A stretch of 64,000 nucleotides of DNA from Acidocella sp. 20-57-95 (GTDB taxonomy: Bacteria; Pseudomonadota; Alphaproteobacteria; Acetobacterales; Acetobacteraceae). The notes under the pieces are model-generated. The model saw only the letters and a program-made list of their open reading frames with translations. It was not told the origin of the DNA and did not search any database. The stretch lies in contig NCAT01000001.1 in assembly GCA_002255575.1 (NCBI GenBank), forward strand, positions 62,001 through 126,000, written 5' to 3'. The position numbers and the translations under genes were made by a program. Of the stretch, positions 16,605-25,803 are shown piece after piece. How positions within the stretch are numbered: position 1 is the first letter of the stretch; every line of letters begins with the position of its first letter.

Positions 16605-16922
16605 CCGGTAGCGTGCCCCGCACAGCGTGTCAGTTGCTAGTGTCTCCTGCACCGCAGCCTCTCCGGCCTTCGAGGCCAACAGCACCACGCGTTGAAAGAA
16701 CGGCGCTGCCCCGGTGACGCGGGCACGGAACATCGCCGTCAGTGCCGCAGCCACCGGGCCGCGCGGTGCGCAGCACGTGCAGCCCGCGATATGCCCCGGT
16801 TTGGCCGCGCTAAAGCTCACCACATAACCCTGGGCAGGCGGCGTTTGGCCAACCTCCATCAGCACGGCGTCATCTGGCGCCGGCACCCCACCTATCACAA
16901 TTTGAATACGCATATCGGCCAT
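16596..16922 (-). CDS. Small protein with a CobW-like GCxCC motif
   Basis: I do not recognise the 108-residue product with certainty. It contains GHIAGCTCCAPRGPVAAAL (about residues 43-61), which resembles the GCxCC-x2-R metal-binding stretch of COG0523 (CobW/zinc chaperone) GTPases. However, there is no P-loop and no Switch motifs, so it is not a working GTPase. The C-terminal half looks like an alpha/beta piece (FFQRVVLLASKAGEAAVQETL). It may be a stand-alone derivative of that family. It is divergent from metH, a cobalamin- and zinc-dependent enzyme, with 38 bases between their starts. Confidence 0.55.
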   Translation of the reverse strand: MADMRIQIVIGGVPAPDDAVLMEVGQTPPAQGYVVSFSAAKPGHIAGCTCCAPRGPVAAALTAMFRARVTGAAPFFQRVVLLASKAGEAAVQETLATDTLCGARYRLG

Positions 16923-16960
16923 TAGCTGGACTTAAGCATCATCCGGTGTATCTGAAAGTC

Positions 16961-19900
16961 ATGACCAAGCCACATCTTCTTGAAGCTCTGCAACGTACCG
17001 TCCTTCTCTGCGACGGCGGTATGGGTTCGCGCGTCCAGGCGCTGACTTTGGATATCGAAAAAGACTATTGGGACAAGGAAAACTGCACCGAAGTGCTGAA
17101 TCTGTCCCGGCCAGACCTCGTGCGCGAGATTCATAAAGGCTATTTTGCCGCTGGGTCGGATATGGTGCAAACCAACAGCTTTGGCGGCTCGCCGATTACA
17201 CTGGCCGAATTTGAACTTGCGGACCGGTATTTCGAGATCAATAAAATTGCTGGTGAACTGGCCCGCGAAGCGGCTGAGAGTTTTGCCGATGGTCGCACCC
17301 GCTATGTGGTTGGCTCCATCGGGCCGGGCACCAAGCTGCCGAGCCTTGGGAACATCGCCTACGACCCGCTGGAATTCGCGCTCTATCAGCAATCCCAGGG
17401 CCTGATCGCAGGTGGGGTTGATGCGATTCTCATTGAAACCTGCCAGGACACGCTGCAAATCAAGGCTGCGGTCAATGGTGCCAAACGCGCTCGGCTTGAG
17501 GCGAAATCTGATATCCCTATTTTCGTGCAGGTTACGGTGGAGACCACCGGCACCTTGCTCGTTGGCCCGGATATCGCCGCCGCCGCAACTGTTATCAACG
17601 CGCTGGACATTCCGATGATCGGGCTGAACTGCGCCACCGGCCCGCAGGAAATGGCCGAACATGTGCGCTTCCTCAGCCAAAACTGGCCGGGCATGATTTC
17701 TGTGCAACCCAATGCCGGTTTGCCTGAATTGGTGGATGGCAAAACCCATTACCCGCTGGCCGGACCCGAAATGGCCAGTTGGGTGGAACGCTTTGTGGTG
17801 GAGGATGGGGTTAACCTGATCGGCGGCTGCTGCGGCACCTCGATCCCGCATATCGAAGCGCTGGATGCGATGCTCAAGCGCCTTGGCAACCCGCGGCCGG
17901 TGCCGGTGTTGCGCAAGCCCATCTGGATACCCTCGGTCGCCAGCCTGTATGGCGCTACAGCTTTGCGGCAGGAAAACAGCTATTTCTCCATCGGCGAGCG
18001 CTGCAACGCCAATGGCTCGAAAAAATGGCGCGAATTGCAAGAAACCGGCGACTGGGATGGCTGCGTCTCCATGGGCCGCGAACAGGTGGCGGAAGCCTCC
18101 AACGCGCTCGATATTTGCACCGCCTTTGTGGGCCGCAATGAAATTGCTGAGATGAACGAGGTGATCACACGCTTCACCTCCTCAGTGAACGCACCGTTGG
18201 TGATCGATTCCACCGAAACCAACGTGATCGAAGCTGCCCTGAAACTGCATGGCGGCAAGCCGATCATCAATTCGATCAATTTCGAGGATGGCGAGCAAGC
18301 CGCCAATGACCGTCTGATCCTGGCCAAGAAATTTGGCGCCGCGGTGATCGCCCTCACGATCGATGAAGTTGGCATGGCCAAAGAACCCGCTGACAAGCTG
18401 CGCATCGCCCGCCGCTTGGTGGATTTTGCCTGCAATAAACATGGCCTCGCGCAGTCAGATTTATTGATCGACCCGCTGACCTTCACCATCGCCACCGGCA
18501 ATGAGGATGACCGCAAGCTCGGCCAGTGGACGCTGGAGGGCATTAAAGCCATCAGCACCGAATTCCCTGATATTCAGATCATCCTAGGCCTCTCCAACAT
18601 CTCCTTCGGGCTTAACCCCGCCGCCCGCGCCGTGCTGAACTCGGTGTTCCTCGACCTCGCAGTGAAAGCCGGCATGACCGGTGCCATCGTGCATGTCTCG
18701 AAAATACGGCCCTTGCATTTGATTGCACCGGAAGAGGTGCAAGTGTGCGAGGATTTGATATTTGACCGCCGCACCGAAACTTATGACCCCTTACAAAAAC
18801 TTCTCGCAATGTTTGCAGACCGCAAGGCCGCAGACGCCACCAAGAAGAAACGCGCCGAGACCGTGGAAGGCCGCTTGAAGGACCGGATTATTGATGGTGA
18901 CCGCAAAGGGCTATCAGATGAGCTGGATGAGGCGCTGAAAACCCACAAGCCGCTCGATATCATCAATAACGTGCTGCTAGATGGCATGAAGGTAGTGGGC
19001 GAGCTGTTTGGTGCTGGCAAAATGCAGCTTCCCTTCGTGCTGCAATCAGCCGAGACCATGAAAGCCGCCGTCGCCTATCTGGAACCGATGATGGAGCGCG
19101 TCGCCGGTGAGGAGCGCGGCATTATCGTGCTCGCCACGGTAAAGGGCGATGTGCATGATATCGGCAAGAACCTGGTTGACATCATCCTGACCAATAACGG
19201 CTACAAGGTGATCAATCTCGGTATTAAGGTGCCGCTGGCGGATATGGTCACCGCTGCCAAGGAGCACCGCGCCCACGCCATCGGCATGTCCGGCCTGCTG
19301 GTGAAATCGACCGTGGTGATGCGCGAGAACCTGGAGGAAATGTCCAGGCAGGGTTTGGATATACCGGTGATGCTCGGCGGTGCCGCGCTGACCCGTAACT
19401 ATGTGGAAGATGATTGCGTGGCCGCCTATGCCTCCGGCCGGGTCGCTTACGCGCGCGATGCGTTTGATGGTCTGCATCTCATGGACAAAGTCACCGGAAA
19501 TTCATTCGATGATTATCTCGCCGTCATTCAATCAAAGCGCCAAGGCAAAGCCAAGAACACCAAGCGCAAGCTCGGTGAAGCCGATGTAAAAGCCTTCGCA
19601 CCGGTTGACGTGAAAGCCGTGCAAGCCCGCCGCCGGCGCCTGACCCAGTCAGAGCCCGTCATCGTGCCGCCCTTCTGGGGTGCCAAGCTGATCGAAGCCC
19701 CATCGAAAGCCATCGTGCCGTTTATTAACGAGCGCTCGCTGTTTCAGTTCCAATGGGGCTTCCGCAAGCAAGGCAAATCACTGGATGATTTTTTGGGCTG
19801 GGCACGCCAGGAATTGCGCCCCGTAATGAAGCGGATGCTCGAGCTTTGCGAGGCTGAAAAAATCCTCAAACCGCAAGCCATTTACGGCTATTGGAAAGCC

Positions 19901-20446
19901 GCCGGGCAAGGCAATGACCTGATCCTGTTCGACCAGGATGGCAGCACCGAAGTGGCGCGCTTTGCCCTGCCCCGCCAGCCAAAGGATGACGGCGAGTGCA
20001 TTGCCGACTTCTTCCGCGACGTGGATGATTCTGAGCGCGACGTGATTGGGCTACAAGTGGTCACCGTGGGCCAACGTGCCTCCGAAGTGGCGCGCGAATG
20101 GTTCGAGGAAAACCGCTATCAGGATTACCTGTATCTGCACGGTATTTCGGTAGAAATGGCGGAGGCCTTGGCCGAATACACCCATAAGCGCATCCGCGCC
20201 GAGCTTGGCTTCGCCGCCGAGGATGACCGGGATATGGATAAATTGCTGCAACAATCCTATCGCGGCTCGCGCTATTCCTTCGGCTACCCAGCCTGCCCGA
20301 AGATTGAGGACCAGGACCAGTTGCTAAAACTACTCGATGCTGAACGGATTGGCGTTTCGCTATCGGATGAATATCAGTTGCACCCCGAGCAATCGACCAG
20401 CGCAATTGTGGTTTTGAACCCGAAGGCGAAGTATTTTTCCGTTTAA
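16961..20446 (+). CDS. metH: Cobalamin-dependent methionine synthase, full length
   Basis: MetH moves a methyl group from methyltetrahydrofolate via cobalamin to homocysteine. All modules are present. The homocysteine domain covers about residues 1-320, with zinc Cys in GLNCATGP and IGGCCGTS. A pterin-binding domain (about 345-610) and the B12 cap and binding domain (about 650-880) follow, the latter with the base-off His in GDVHDIGKN. The SAM-dependent reactivation domain (about 930-1161) has YSFGYPACP. The ATG was preferred to a GTG five codons upstream because of a gaaag site. The gap to the neighbour is too short for a cobalamin riboswitch. Confidence 0.97.
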   Translation: MTKPHLLEALQRTVLLCDGGMGSRVQALTLDIEKDYWDKENCTEVLNLSRPDLVREIHKGYFAAGSDMVQTNSFGGSPITLAEFELADRYFEINKIAGELAREAAESFADGRTRYVVGSIGPGTKLPSLGNIAYDPLEFALYQQSQGLIAGGVDAILIETCQDTLQIKAAVNGAKRARLEAKSDIPIFVQVTVETTGTLLVGPDIAAAATVINALDIPMIGLNCATGPQEMAEHVRFLSQNWPGMISVQPNAGLPELVDGKTHYPLAGPEMASWVERFVVEDGVNLIGGCCGTSIPHIEALDAMLKRLGNPRPVPVLRKPIWIPSVASLYGATALRQENSYFSIGERCNANGSKKWRELQETGDWDGCVSMGREQVAEASNALDICTAFVGRNEIAEMNEVITRFTSSVNAPLVIDSTETNVIEAALKLHGGKPIINSINFEDGEQAANDRLILAKKFGAAVIALTIDEVGMAKEPADKLRIARRLVDFACNKHGLAQSDLLIDPLTFTIATGNEDDRKLGQWTLEGIKAISTEFPDIQIILGLSNISFGLNPAARAVLNSVFLDLAVKAGMTGAIVHVSKIRPLHLIAPEEVQVCEDLIFDRRTETYDPLQKLLAMFADRKAADATKKKRAETVEGRLKDRIIDGDRKGLSDELDEALKTHKPLDIINNVLLDGMKVVGELFGAGKMQLPFVLQSAETMKAAVAYLEPMMERVAGEERGIIVLATVKGDVHDIGKNLVDIILTNNGYKVINLGIKVPLADMVTAAKEHRAHAIGMSGLLVKSTVVMRENLEEMSRQGLDIPVMLGGAALTRNYVEDDCVAAYASGRVAYARDAFDGLHLMDKVTGNSFDDYLAVIQSKRQGKAKNTKRKLGEADVKAFAPVDVKAVQARRRRLTQSEPVIVPPFWGAKLIEAPSKAIVPFINERSLFQFQWGFRKQGKSLDDFLGWARQELRPVMKRMLELCEAEKILKPQAIYGYWKAAGQGNDLILFDQDGSTEVARFALPRQPKDDGECIADFFRDVDDSERDVIGLQVVTVGQRASEVAREWFEENRYQDYLYLHGISVEMAEALAEYTHKRIRAELGFAAEDDRDMDKLLQQSYRGSRYSFGYPACPKIEDQDQLLKLLDAERIGVSLSDEYQLHPEQSTSAIVVLNPKAKYFSV

Positions 20447-20459
20447 GCCGAAAGGCTTA
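20444..20459 (+). terminator. Short hairpin at the metH stop
   Basis: TAAGCC and GGCTTA form a 6-bp stem closing a GAAA tetraloop that includes the metH stop codon. There is no T run, so it may be a stability element or a weak or rho-assisted terminator. Confidence 0.35.
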
Positions 20460-20588
20460 GCGGGACTATGCCTATAAATTAACCGTTCTTATCAAGAAAT
20501 ATTGTTGCGGCGCAAAAACTTCTTGGCCTTTGAATATTTTCTGTGCAACTATTCTCTGTCTTTCACCTGAACCGACGGAGCTACCAGT

Positions 20589-21029
20589 ATGCTCGATAAA
20601 CCAGTCGTCAACGAATTCTCCCACGTAAAACCAGATGATACACCGTGGCGGACCGATGGGTTGCGGGATTTCTTTCTCTATCGCGACCTTGGCATCAAGG
20701 ATGCCACCGGTGGCCGCGTGATCGCCCATCTGGTGAAAGCCAACCCGGATTGCCCGCCGGTTGAGGGCACGGGCTGGCACCAGCATATTGCAGACTTCCA
20801 AATCGTGATCATGAACAAAGGCTGGGCCCGCTTTATGTATGAGGGTACGGAGCATCTTGTCTCAGCCGGCGACTGTGTGCATCAGCGCCCCGGCATTACC
20901 CATTATTTGTTCGATTATTCACCGGACATGGAATATCTGGAAATCGTTTCGCCGGCGGATTTCGGCACCGTGGACGTTGAAAGCCCAGGCGTGCCGGTGC
21001 CGGCCGCAACACCTTGGACGAAAGCGTGA
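20589..21029 (+). CDS. Single-domain cupin protein
   Basis: The 146-residue cytoplasmic protein has a beta-barrel cupin pattern. The first motif is around GTGWHQHIADFQIVIMNKGW (two histidines two apart, then a Gln) and the second around GDCVHQRPGITHYL with further histidines, so a metal site is likely. No other domain is present and the reaction cannot be inferred; such proteins include dioxygenases, isomerases and ligand sensors. A cggag site lies about 8 bases before the ATG. It is a single-gene unit ended by a clear terminator. Confidence 0.75.
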   Translation: MLDKPVVNEFSHVKPDDTPWRTDGLRDFFLYRDLGIKDATGGRVIAHLVKANPDCPPVEGTGWHQHIADFQIVIMNKGWARFMYEGTEHLVSAGDCVHQRPGITHYLFDYSPDMEYLEIVSPADFGTVDVESPGVPVPAATPWTKA

Positions 21030-21036
21030 GTTAAAA

Positions 21037-21066
21037 AGGGCCGGTGCTTAACATCGGCCCGTTTTT
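21037..21066. terminator. Bidirectional terminator between cupin gene and GST gene
   Basis: GGGCCGGTG pairs with CATCGGCCC (nine pairs, one G-U) and is followed by GTTTTTG rightward. The leftward strand also ends in a T5 run, so both converging genes are served. Confidence 0.85.
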
Positions 21067-21074
21067 GTTGGATG

Positions 21075-21731
21075 CTAGAAATCCAGGTCCAGCTCGATAA
21101 TTTCCTGCGGTTCGTTATGGGAATCGTCAACCCATTCTTTCATCGGCGCCCACCGCATGATGGTCTCGCCATAGGCTTTGGAGAGGTCGTCCACCGCCAC
21201 ATCGTAGCTCAAAAACCGCGTGACCACCGGCGCGTACATGGCATCCGCAATGGTTGGCTTTTTGCCGAACAGGAACGGGCCTTTCCAGGTGTTCAGGCAG
21301 TCCCGCCAGATGCTGGTGATGCGGTCAATATCCGCCTGCGCCGAGGACCAAACCGTGAAGCCCGGCTTATGGTAGCGCAAATTCATCGGCAGCGAGGAGC
21401 GCAAGGCTGCGAATCCAGAATGCATTTCCCCCGCAATAGACCGGCAACGGGCACGCGCCATTTTTTCAGCCGGCAACATGCCAGCTTCTGGGTAAAGCTC
21501 GTTGAGATATTCAGCAATCGCCAGCGTATCCCACACCGTCACATCACCATGCACCAAGCACGGTACCAGGATGGAGGAGGTGCGCATCAGCAGCTCTTCC
21601 CGCGCGCGGGCATCGTCTGCCGCGACTCTTTCTTCAACAAAATCAATGCCCGAGAGGCGGGCGAGCAGGAAACCGCGCAAAGACCACGAGGAATAATTCT
21701 TGCTGCTAATCAGCAGCGTAGCCTCAGCCAT
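21075..21731 (-). CDS. Glutathione S-transferase family protein
   Basis: The 218-residue protein has an N-terminal thioredoxin-like domain. It opens LLISSKNYSSWSLRG, where the first Ser/Tyr cluster is the likely catalytic position, and contains SILVPCLVHGDVTVWDTLAIAEYL (each half quoted as seen), giving the cis-Pro and the Asp/Ser glutathione-binding pair. An all-helical C-terminal domain with TIADAMYAPV follows. This subgroup is common in alphaproteobacteria and is often annotated as a stress or detoxification GST. The substrate is unknown. The start at MAEATLL was chosen because the beta1 strand follows at once; the ORF extends 23 codons further upstream. Confidence 0.9.
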   Translation of the reverse strand: MAEATLLISSKNYSSWSLRGFLLARLSGIDFVEERVAADDARAREELLMRTSSILVPCLVHGDVTVWDTLAIAEYLNELYPEAGMLPAEKMARARCRSIAGEMHSGFAALRSSLPMNLRYHKPGFTVWSSAQADIDRITSIWRDCLNTWKGPFLFGKKPTIADAMYAPVVTRFLSYDVAVDDLSKAYGETIMRWAPMKEWVDDSHNEPQEIIELDLDF

Positions 21732-21864
21732 ACGGAAAGCCCTTTCTTTTTCGTAAAAACCACTCCATGTTATTTGAGCGTTGAGAGGCCTGCATTGCAA
21801 TGGTTATTTTACCTATGGTCTGTTTAGCCTCAAAAACGCCGCAACCAGCGGTTAGGATTACCGT

Positions 21865-23082
21865 ATGATCTACCAGATGTACCAGGCCCAGTCTGATTTT
21901 ATTAACCCGCTGCGGATGATGGCACGTAATGCCAGCCGGTTAATGAAAACCGTTACCCCGCTTGAACCTTACGGGCTGGCCTTGCGGCATGTGAACGCAG
22001 CTTTTGAAGTTTTTGGCTATTCAGGGACCACCCATCAGCGCCCAGCCTACGGTATCCGGCAGGTACAAGTGGGCAACGCACTGGTTGATGTGCATGACGA
22101 GACCGTGTTTGAGACACCTTTTGCGAGTTTGGTGCATTTCAAGAAAGATTCTGACCGGGTTCAGCCGAAGGTTTTGTTGTGTGCCCCGATGTCTGGGCAT
22201 TTTGCCACTTTATTGCGAAATACCATCGAAGTGCTGCTGCAAGACCATGACGTTTACGTGACTGACTGGCATAACGCGCGCGACATTCCGGTCTCAGCCG
22301 GCCGATTCGGGTTCGACGAATATGTTGAACATATTATGAAATTCATGGAACAATTAGGCCCGCGCGCGCATATCGTCGGCGTTTGCCAGCCAACTGTGGC
22401 CGTGCTTGCGGCGGTTGCCGTGATGTCTGAAAATAACAACCCGGCCACCCCGCGCAGCATGACCTTGATGGCCGGGCCCATTGATACACGCCGCAACCCC
22501 ACGCGGGTGAACAAGCTTGCGAAAACGCGTGATATCTCTTGGTTTGAGAAAAAAATGATCGGTGTGGTGCCATGGCGCTACCGTGGTGCCGGGCGGCGGG
22601 TTTATCCGGGGTTTGTGCAATTATCAGCTTTTGTCTCGATGAATCTCGACAAGCACATGTCTGCCCATTTCAAGCAATATCGTTCGGTGGCGGCGCAAGA
22701 CCATGAAGCTGCCAGCACGCACCGGGCTTTTTACGACGAATATCTGGCGGTGATGGATTTGCCCGCGGAATTTTATTTGGAAACAGTTCAGCGTATTTTC
22801 ATGGACCATGAATTGCCGAAAGGTGAGCTTAAATATCGCGGCAAATTAGTGCGCCCGGAATTGATTAAAAAGACCTTCGTCTTCACGGTGGAAGGCGAAC
22901 GTGACGATATTTGCGGCCTTGGCCAAACCGCCTCAGCGCTCGACCTTTGTTCGGGCTTACGGCCGTTATTAAAGCGCCACCATGTGCAAATCGGTGTCGG
23001 CCATTACGGCGTGTTCTCTGGCAAGCGCTGGGCGACAGAGATTTACCCGCGCGTGCGTGAGGTGATTGAGTTTAGTGTGTAA
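21865..23082 (+). CDS. phaZ: Intracellular polyhydroxybutyrate depolymerase (PhaZ)
   Basis: The enzyme mobilises stored PHB granules. The 405-residue protein has no signal peptide. It is an alpha/beta hydrolase with a Cys nucleophile (C174 in VGVCQPTVAVLA), as in the Ralstonia PhaZ1 family, rather than the Ser lipase box of secreted depolymerases. The catalytic His is probably in VGHYGVFSGKRW near the C terminus and the Asp in EGERDDICG. The N-terminal MYQAQSDFINPLR region is also characteristic. It implies that the organism stores PHB, although no phaC or phaP is in the window. Confidence 0.93.
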   Translation: MIYQMYQAQSDFINPLRMMARNASRLMKTVTPLEPYGLALRHVNAAFEVFGYSGTTHQRPAYGIRQVQVGNALVDVHDETVFETPFASLVHFKKDSDRVQPKVLLCAPMSGHFATLLRNTIEVLLQDHDVYVTDWHNARDIPVSAGRFGFDEYVEHIMKFMEQLGPRAHIVGVCQPTVAVLAAVAVMSENNNPATPRSMTLMAGPIDTRRNPTRVNKLAKTRDISWFEKKMIGVVPWRYRGAGRRVYPGFVQLSAFVSMNLDKHMSAHFKQYRSVAAQDHEAASTHRAFYDEYLAVMDLPAEFYLETVQRIFMDHELPKGELKYRGKLVRPELIKKTFVFTVEGERDDICGLGQTASALDLCSGLRPLLKRHHVQIGVGHYGVFSGKRWATEIYPRVREVIEFSV

Positions 23083-23091
23083 AGAAGCACC

Positions 23092-24627
23092 TTACTGCGC
23101 GGCCGTAACGCTACATAGCCTGATCGTTTTCTGAACCGGCGACTTAATCGGGGTACAGTTTTTCTCGTTGTACGCCAAACCAAACATTGCCAATTTCTGA
23201 TTTTCTCGCACAACGCTGAGCGTATCAACTGGCAAATTTGTTAGAAATTCGATTTTGGGCTGATTTTTCATTTGTCTCTGGAAGTTGAACAACTCGCCCA
23301 CGCCGGGCTTTATCCAAAAGATGTTAACGAAATTTGAATCATCTGCGTGCAAATATGGCACAACATAACCAAGCGGCGCGCCGTCCAATAATACTAAGGA
23401 ATGATGAGGAATTTCCGGTAGCGGCTGCTCAATCAACGTTTTGTTGTACCCAATTCTTCCCCAGCCTACCGGCTTCGTGAAAATCATCAGTAATACAAAC
23501 AAGCTGGCAAGGCCGATCAGATTGTTGCGGCGGCTCAGAACCGGGCGCATCAGCGCATAGATGACCACGCCGCTGATAGCTTCTAAGGGGACCGCGTATC
23601 GAATAATAGAGAATGCCAGTAGCCAACAAACATATCCCAGAATAAAAAAAACATAAGTTGCCAGGAGATTCCGTTCCGGCCTCTGATACTTTCTAACTAG
23701 CGCAAATAAACCAACGAACGCGAACGAAAAATATACCATCGCAAATCGTGGGTCACGAATGGGTTCTTCTCCCACTACAAAACTATGGCCTCCCATCCAG
23801 AAGAATGGGTACATTACCCACGCCAGCAGAGTTTTTGGATAAAAACGCGTATCGTGTACACCCAACCCAGGAACTGAGTTTGCCGGAAACAAAGCCGCAA
23901 GCATCGGATAATATGGGTTGCCAAAATGCTGCCAAAGTAGCAGTCCCCACCAACCCCAGCTGACAATGTAACCAATAGCCATTGCGCCAGCGAGCACAAA
24001 TAGACTTTTGAAATTGATCCCTAAAATTAAACCTAAAACAACAAATCCTGGCACAAAAACAACCGCCGTGGTTTTCAACCCCACAGCGCATCCAATAACA
24101 AATCCTGCGAAGCAGATTGTGGGAATACCGCGGGCGCGTAGAAGCATCCATAGTCCCAACAAAATGAAATCCGCGATTAGAATGTCATCATAGGTCGTGC
24201 CTACTTCGGATAGGCAGGTTGAGCCTGTAATTCCAATCAAAGCCGTTCCGCACCATACCCAATAGCCACCATCCGGCAGCAAGTTCCGCGCAATATTGAA
24301 CGTGCAAAATGCCAAGAAGCCAAATGGCAGCCCAGCTAATAGGGCAACGATCATCGGGCTGTTGGGAAACAGCAAAAACTTTGTGATGTAATATGGTAAA
24401 TCTGCGGCTGGATTGAAATAGCCCTGGAAACCGGCAACGAAATAGTCGCGCCCCAACCGACCATTCAACACGGCGTAAGGCGTATACAAATGGTAGTTCT
24501 GCAAATCCCAATTGGCGTCAGTGCGGTCAATCAACGACAAAACCATTGCACCGAAAAAACAAAACGCAAGGATTTTTAGGTGCAATTTTAGGTCAGGCGT
24601 ACTTGATGGCGCACTTGTACGGTCCAT
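23092..24627 (-). CDS. Polytopic membrane protein, probable GT-C glycosyltransferase
   Basis: The 511-residue protein has about 11 hydrophobic helices and a first outside loop with acidic residues (DRTDANWDLQNYHLY), a layout typical of GT-C enzymes that use polyprenyl-phosphate sugars. The last 100 residues form a soluble domain. The family is not certain; it resembles DUF2029/GT87-like proteins in layout only. Base composition is clearly lower in GC than in the flanking genes, with several 60-base lines near 30-40 percent, which suggests acquisition by transfer. A GT2 gene on the same strand lies 161 bases upstream and probably makes its donor. Confidence 0.7.
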   Translation of the reverse strand: MDRTSAPSSTPDLKLHLKILAFCFFGAMVLSLIDRTDANWDLQNYHLYTPYAVLNGRLGRDYFVAGFQGYFNPAADLPYYITKFLLFPNSPMIVALLAGLPFGFLAFCTFNIARNLLPDGGYWVWCGTALIGITGSTCLSEVGTTYDDILIADFILLGLWMLLRARGIPTICFAGFVIGCAVGLKTTAVVFVPGFVVLGLILGINFKSLFVLAGAMAIGYIVSWGWWGLLLWQHFGNPYYPMLAALFPANSVPGLGVHDTRFYPKTLLAWVMYPFFWMGGHSFVVGEEPIRDPRFAMVYFSFAFVGLFALVRKYQRPERNLLATYVFFILGYVCWLLAFSIIRYAVPLEAISGVVIYALMRPVLSRRNNLIGLASLFVLLMIFTKPVGWGRIGYNKTLIEQPLPEIPHHSLVLLDGAPLGYVVPYLHADDSNFVNIFWIKPGVGELFNFQRQMKNQPKIEFLTNLPVDTLSVVRENQKLAMFGLAYNEKNCTPIKSPVQKTIRLCSVTAAQ

Positions 24628-24788
24628 AAAAAACCAACCCTATTTCACGATGCCATCGAAGCTAGATCAATAATCGGAAGTGCCATTTCGGTCAAGCTTA
24701 TCTCTTCGCAAACCCGTAGAAGAAAAAGTTCTTCGAGACAAATTTAAAACTAGCTTTCAATTGGAGAGCTGAGCAGAGCGGCTGCGAA

Positions 24789-25802
24789 TTAAGCCTGTAG
24801 ATATGCAATCATTCGGGCTTCTTTACGACCACGGGTTACACTATCAAGAATAAGCCCGGTCATAAATAGCAGAGCACTGACGATCGTGATTGCAACCGCC
24901 AATAAGGCCGTCGGCATTCGTGGCACTAACCCTGTTGCAAGATAATGGATTGCAAGTGGATACGCTAACAGAAACGCAAAACTTAAACCGACTGCAGCAC
25001 CGAGTGAAAAAAGCTGGACGGGGCGTTCGTGCTTAATGAGTATAAAAATCCGAAAAAGAATTTTAAGACCATCTCGATAGGTGTTAAGCTTACTATGAGA
25101 GCCTTCAGGTCGCGATATATACCGACCTTCGACATGGCCAATGGGTAGCGCCAATTCTAGGGCATGGACCGCTATCTCGGTCTCTACATCGAAACCATTG
25201 GTAAGCATCGGAAACGATTTAACAAAACGTCGTGACAAGACTTTATAGCCAGATAAGATATCATGGGCTTGGTTGCCGAATACCAACCGTATGCTATTGG
25301 TGAGCACCTTGTTTCCAAGCTGATGCCCAGTCCGATACGCCTTCATCCCCACTCCCATACGGATGCAGTTAACCAGATCGAAACCCTCTGCGATGGCCTT
25401 GGTGATCATACTTGGGGCGATACTTGGGTCATAAGTTGCATCGCCATCAACCAGAATATAGTAATCGGCATCGACGAGTCGGAATAATCTGCGTACCGCG
25501 TAACCCTTGCCTTTCTGTTTTTCGGTGAATACTTCGGCGCCGGCGTGTCTTGCTTCATCGGCCGTATTGTCAGAAGAAGAATTATCACACACGTAGATAG
25601 TTGCGCCGGGGACCGCCTCTTTAAATTCCCTCACTACCCTTGCGATTGAAATGCCTTCGTTGAAACAAGGGATAACTACTGCGATCCTGGCGGGACGTGC
25701 GGAATTACCACTGAACCGACATTCTCCCGATGAGCAGTCAATCCCCTCCTCTTGGATGGAGGATACTCCATTCTGAGTTGGGTGGGATGGTGAACCTATC
25801 AT
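24789..25802 (-). CDS. Family 2 glycosyltransferase with C-terminal membrane helices
   Basis: The 337-residue protein has a GT-A domain beginning IAVVIPCFNEG. It contains VCDNSSSDNT (about residue 70), a DGD metal site (VDGDATYDP, about residue 119) and SGYKVLSRRFV, as in DPM1-like enzymes that charge polyprenyl phosphate. Two C-terminal helices (about 270-290 and 305-325) anchor it. The ATG at MIGSPSHP has a strong ggagagg site; the longer frame would overlap the COQ10-type gene. It shares the low GC of the downstream polytopic gene. No recognisable gene is present in the 161 bases that separate them. Confidence 0.85.
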   Translation of the reverse strand: MIGSPSHPTQNGVSSIQEEGIDCSSGECRFSGNSARPARIAVVIPCFNEGISIARVVREFKEAVPGATIYVCDNSSSDNTADEARHAGAEVFTEKQKGKGYAVRRLFRLVDADYYILVDGDATYDPSIAPSMITKAIAEGFDLVNCIRMGVGMKAYRTGHQLGNKVLTNSIRLVFGNQAHDILSGYKVLSRRFVKSFPMLTNGFDVETEIAVHALELALPIGHVEGRYISRPEGSHSKLNTYRDGLKILFRIFILIKHERPVQLFSLGAAVGLSFAFLLAYPLAIHYLATGLVPRMPTALLAVAITIVSALLFMTGLILDSVTRGRKEARMIAYLQA

Positions 25803-25803
25803 T

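Noticed and set aside
16923..16960. A cobalamin riboswitch upstream of metH
   Set aside because: The intergenic space is only 38 bases and no B12-box-like sequence was seen.
16922..18040. A 372-codon open frame on the minus strand
   Set aside because: It is the shadow of metH, whose motifs are unmistakable in the other frame.
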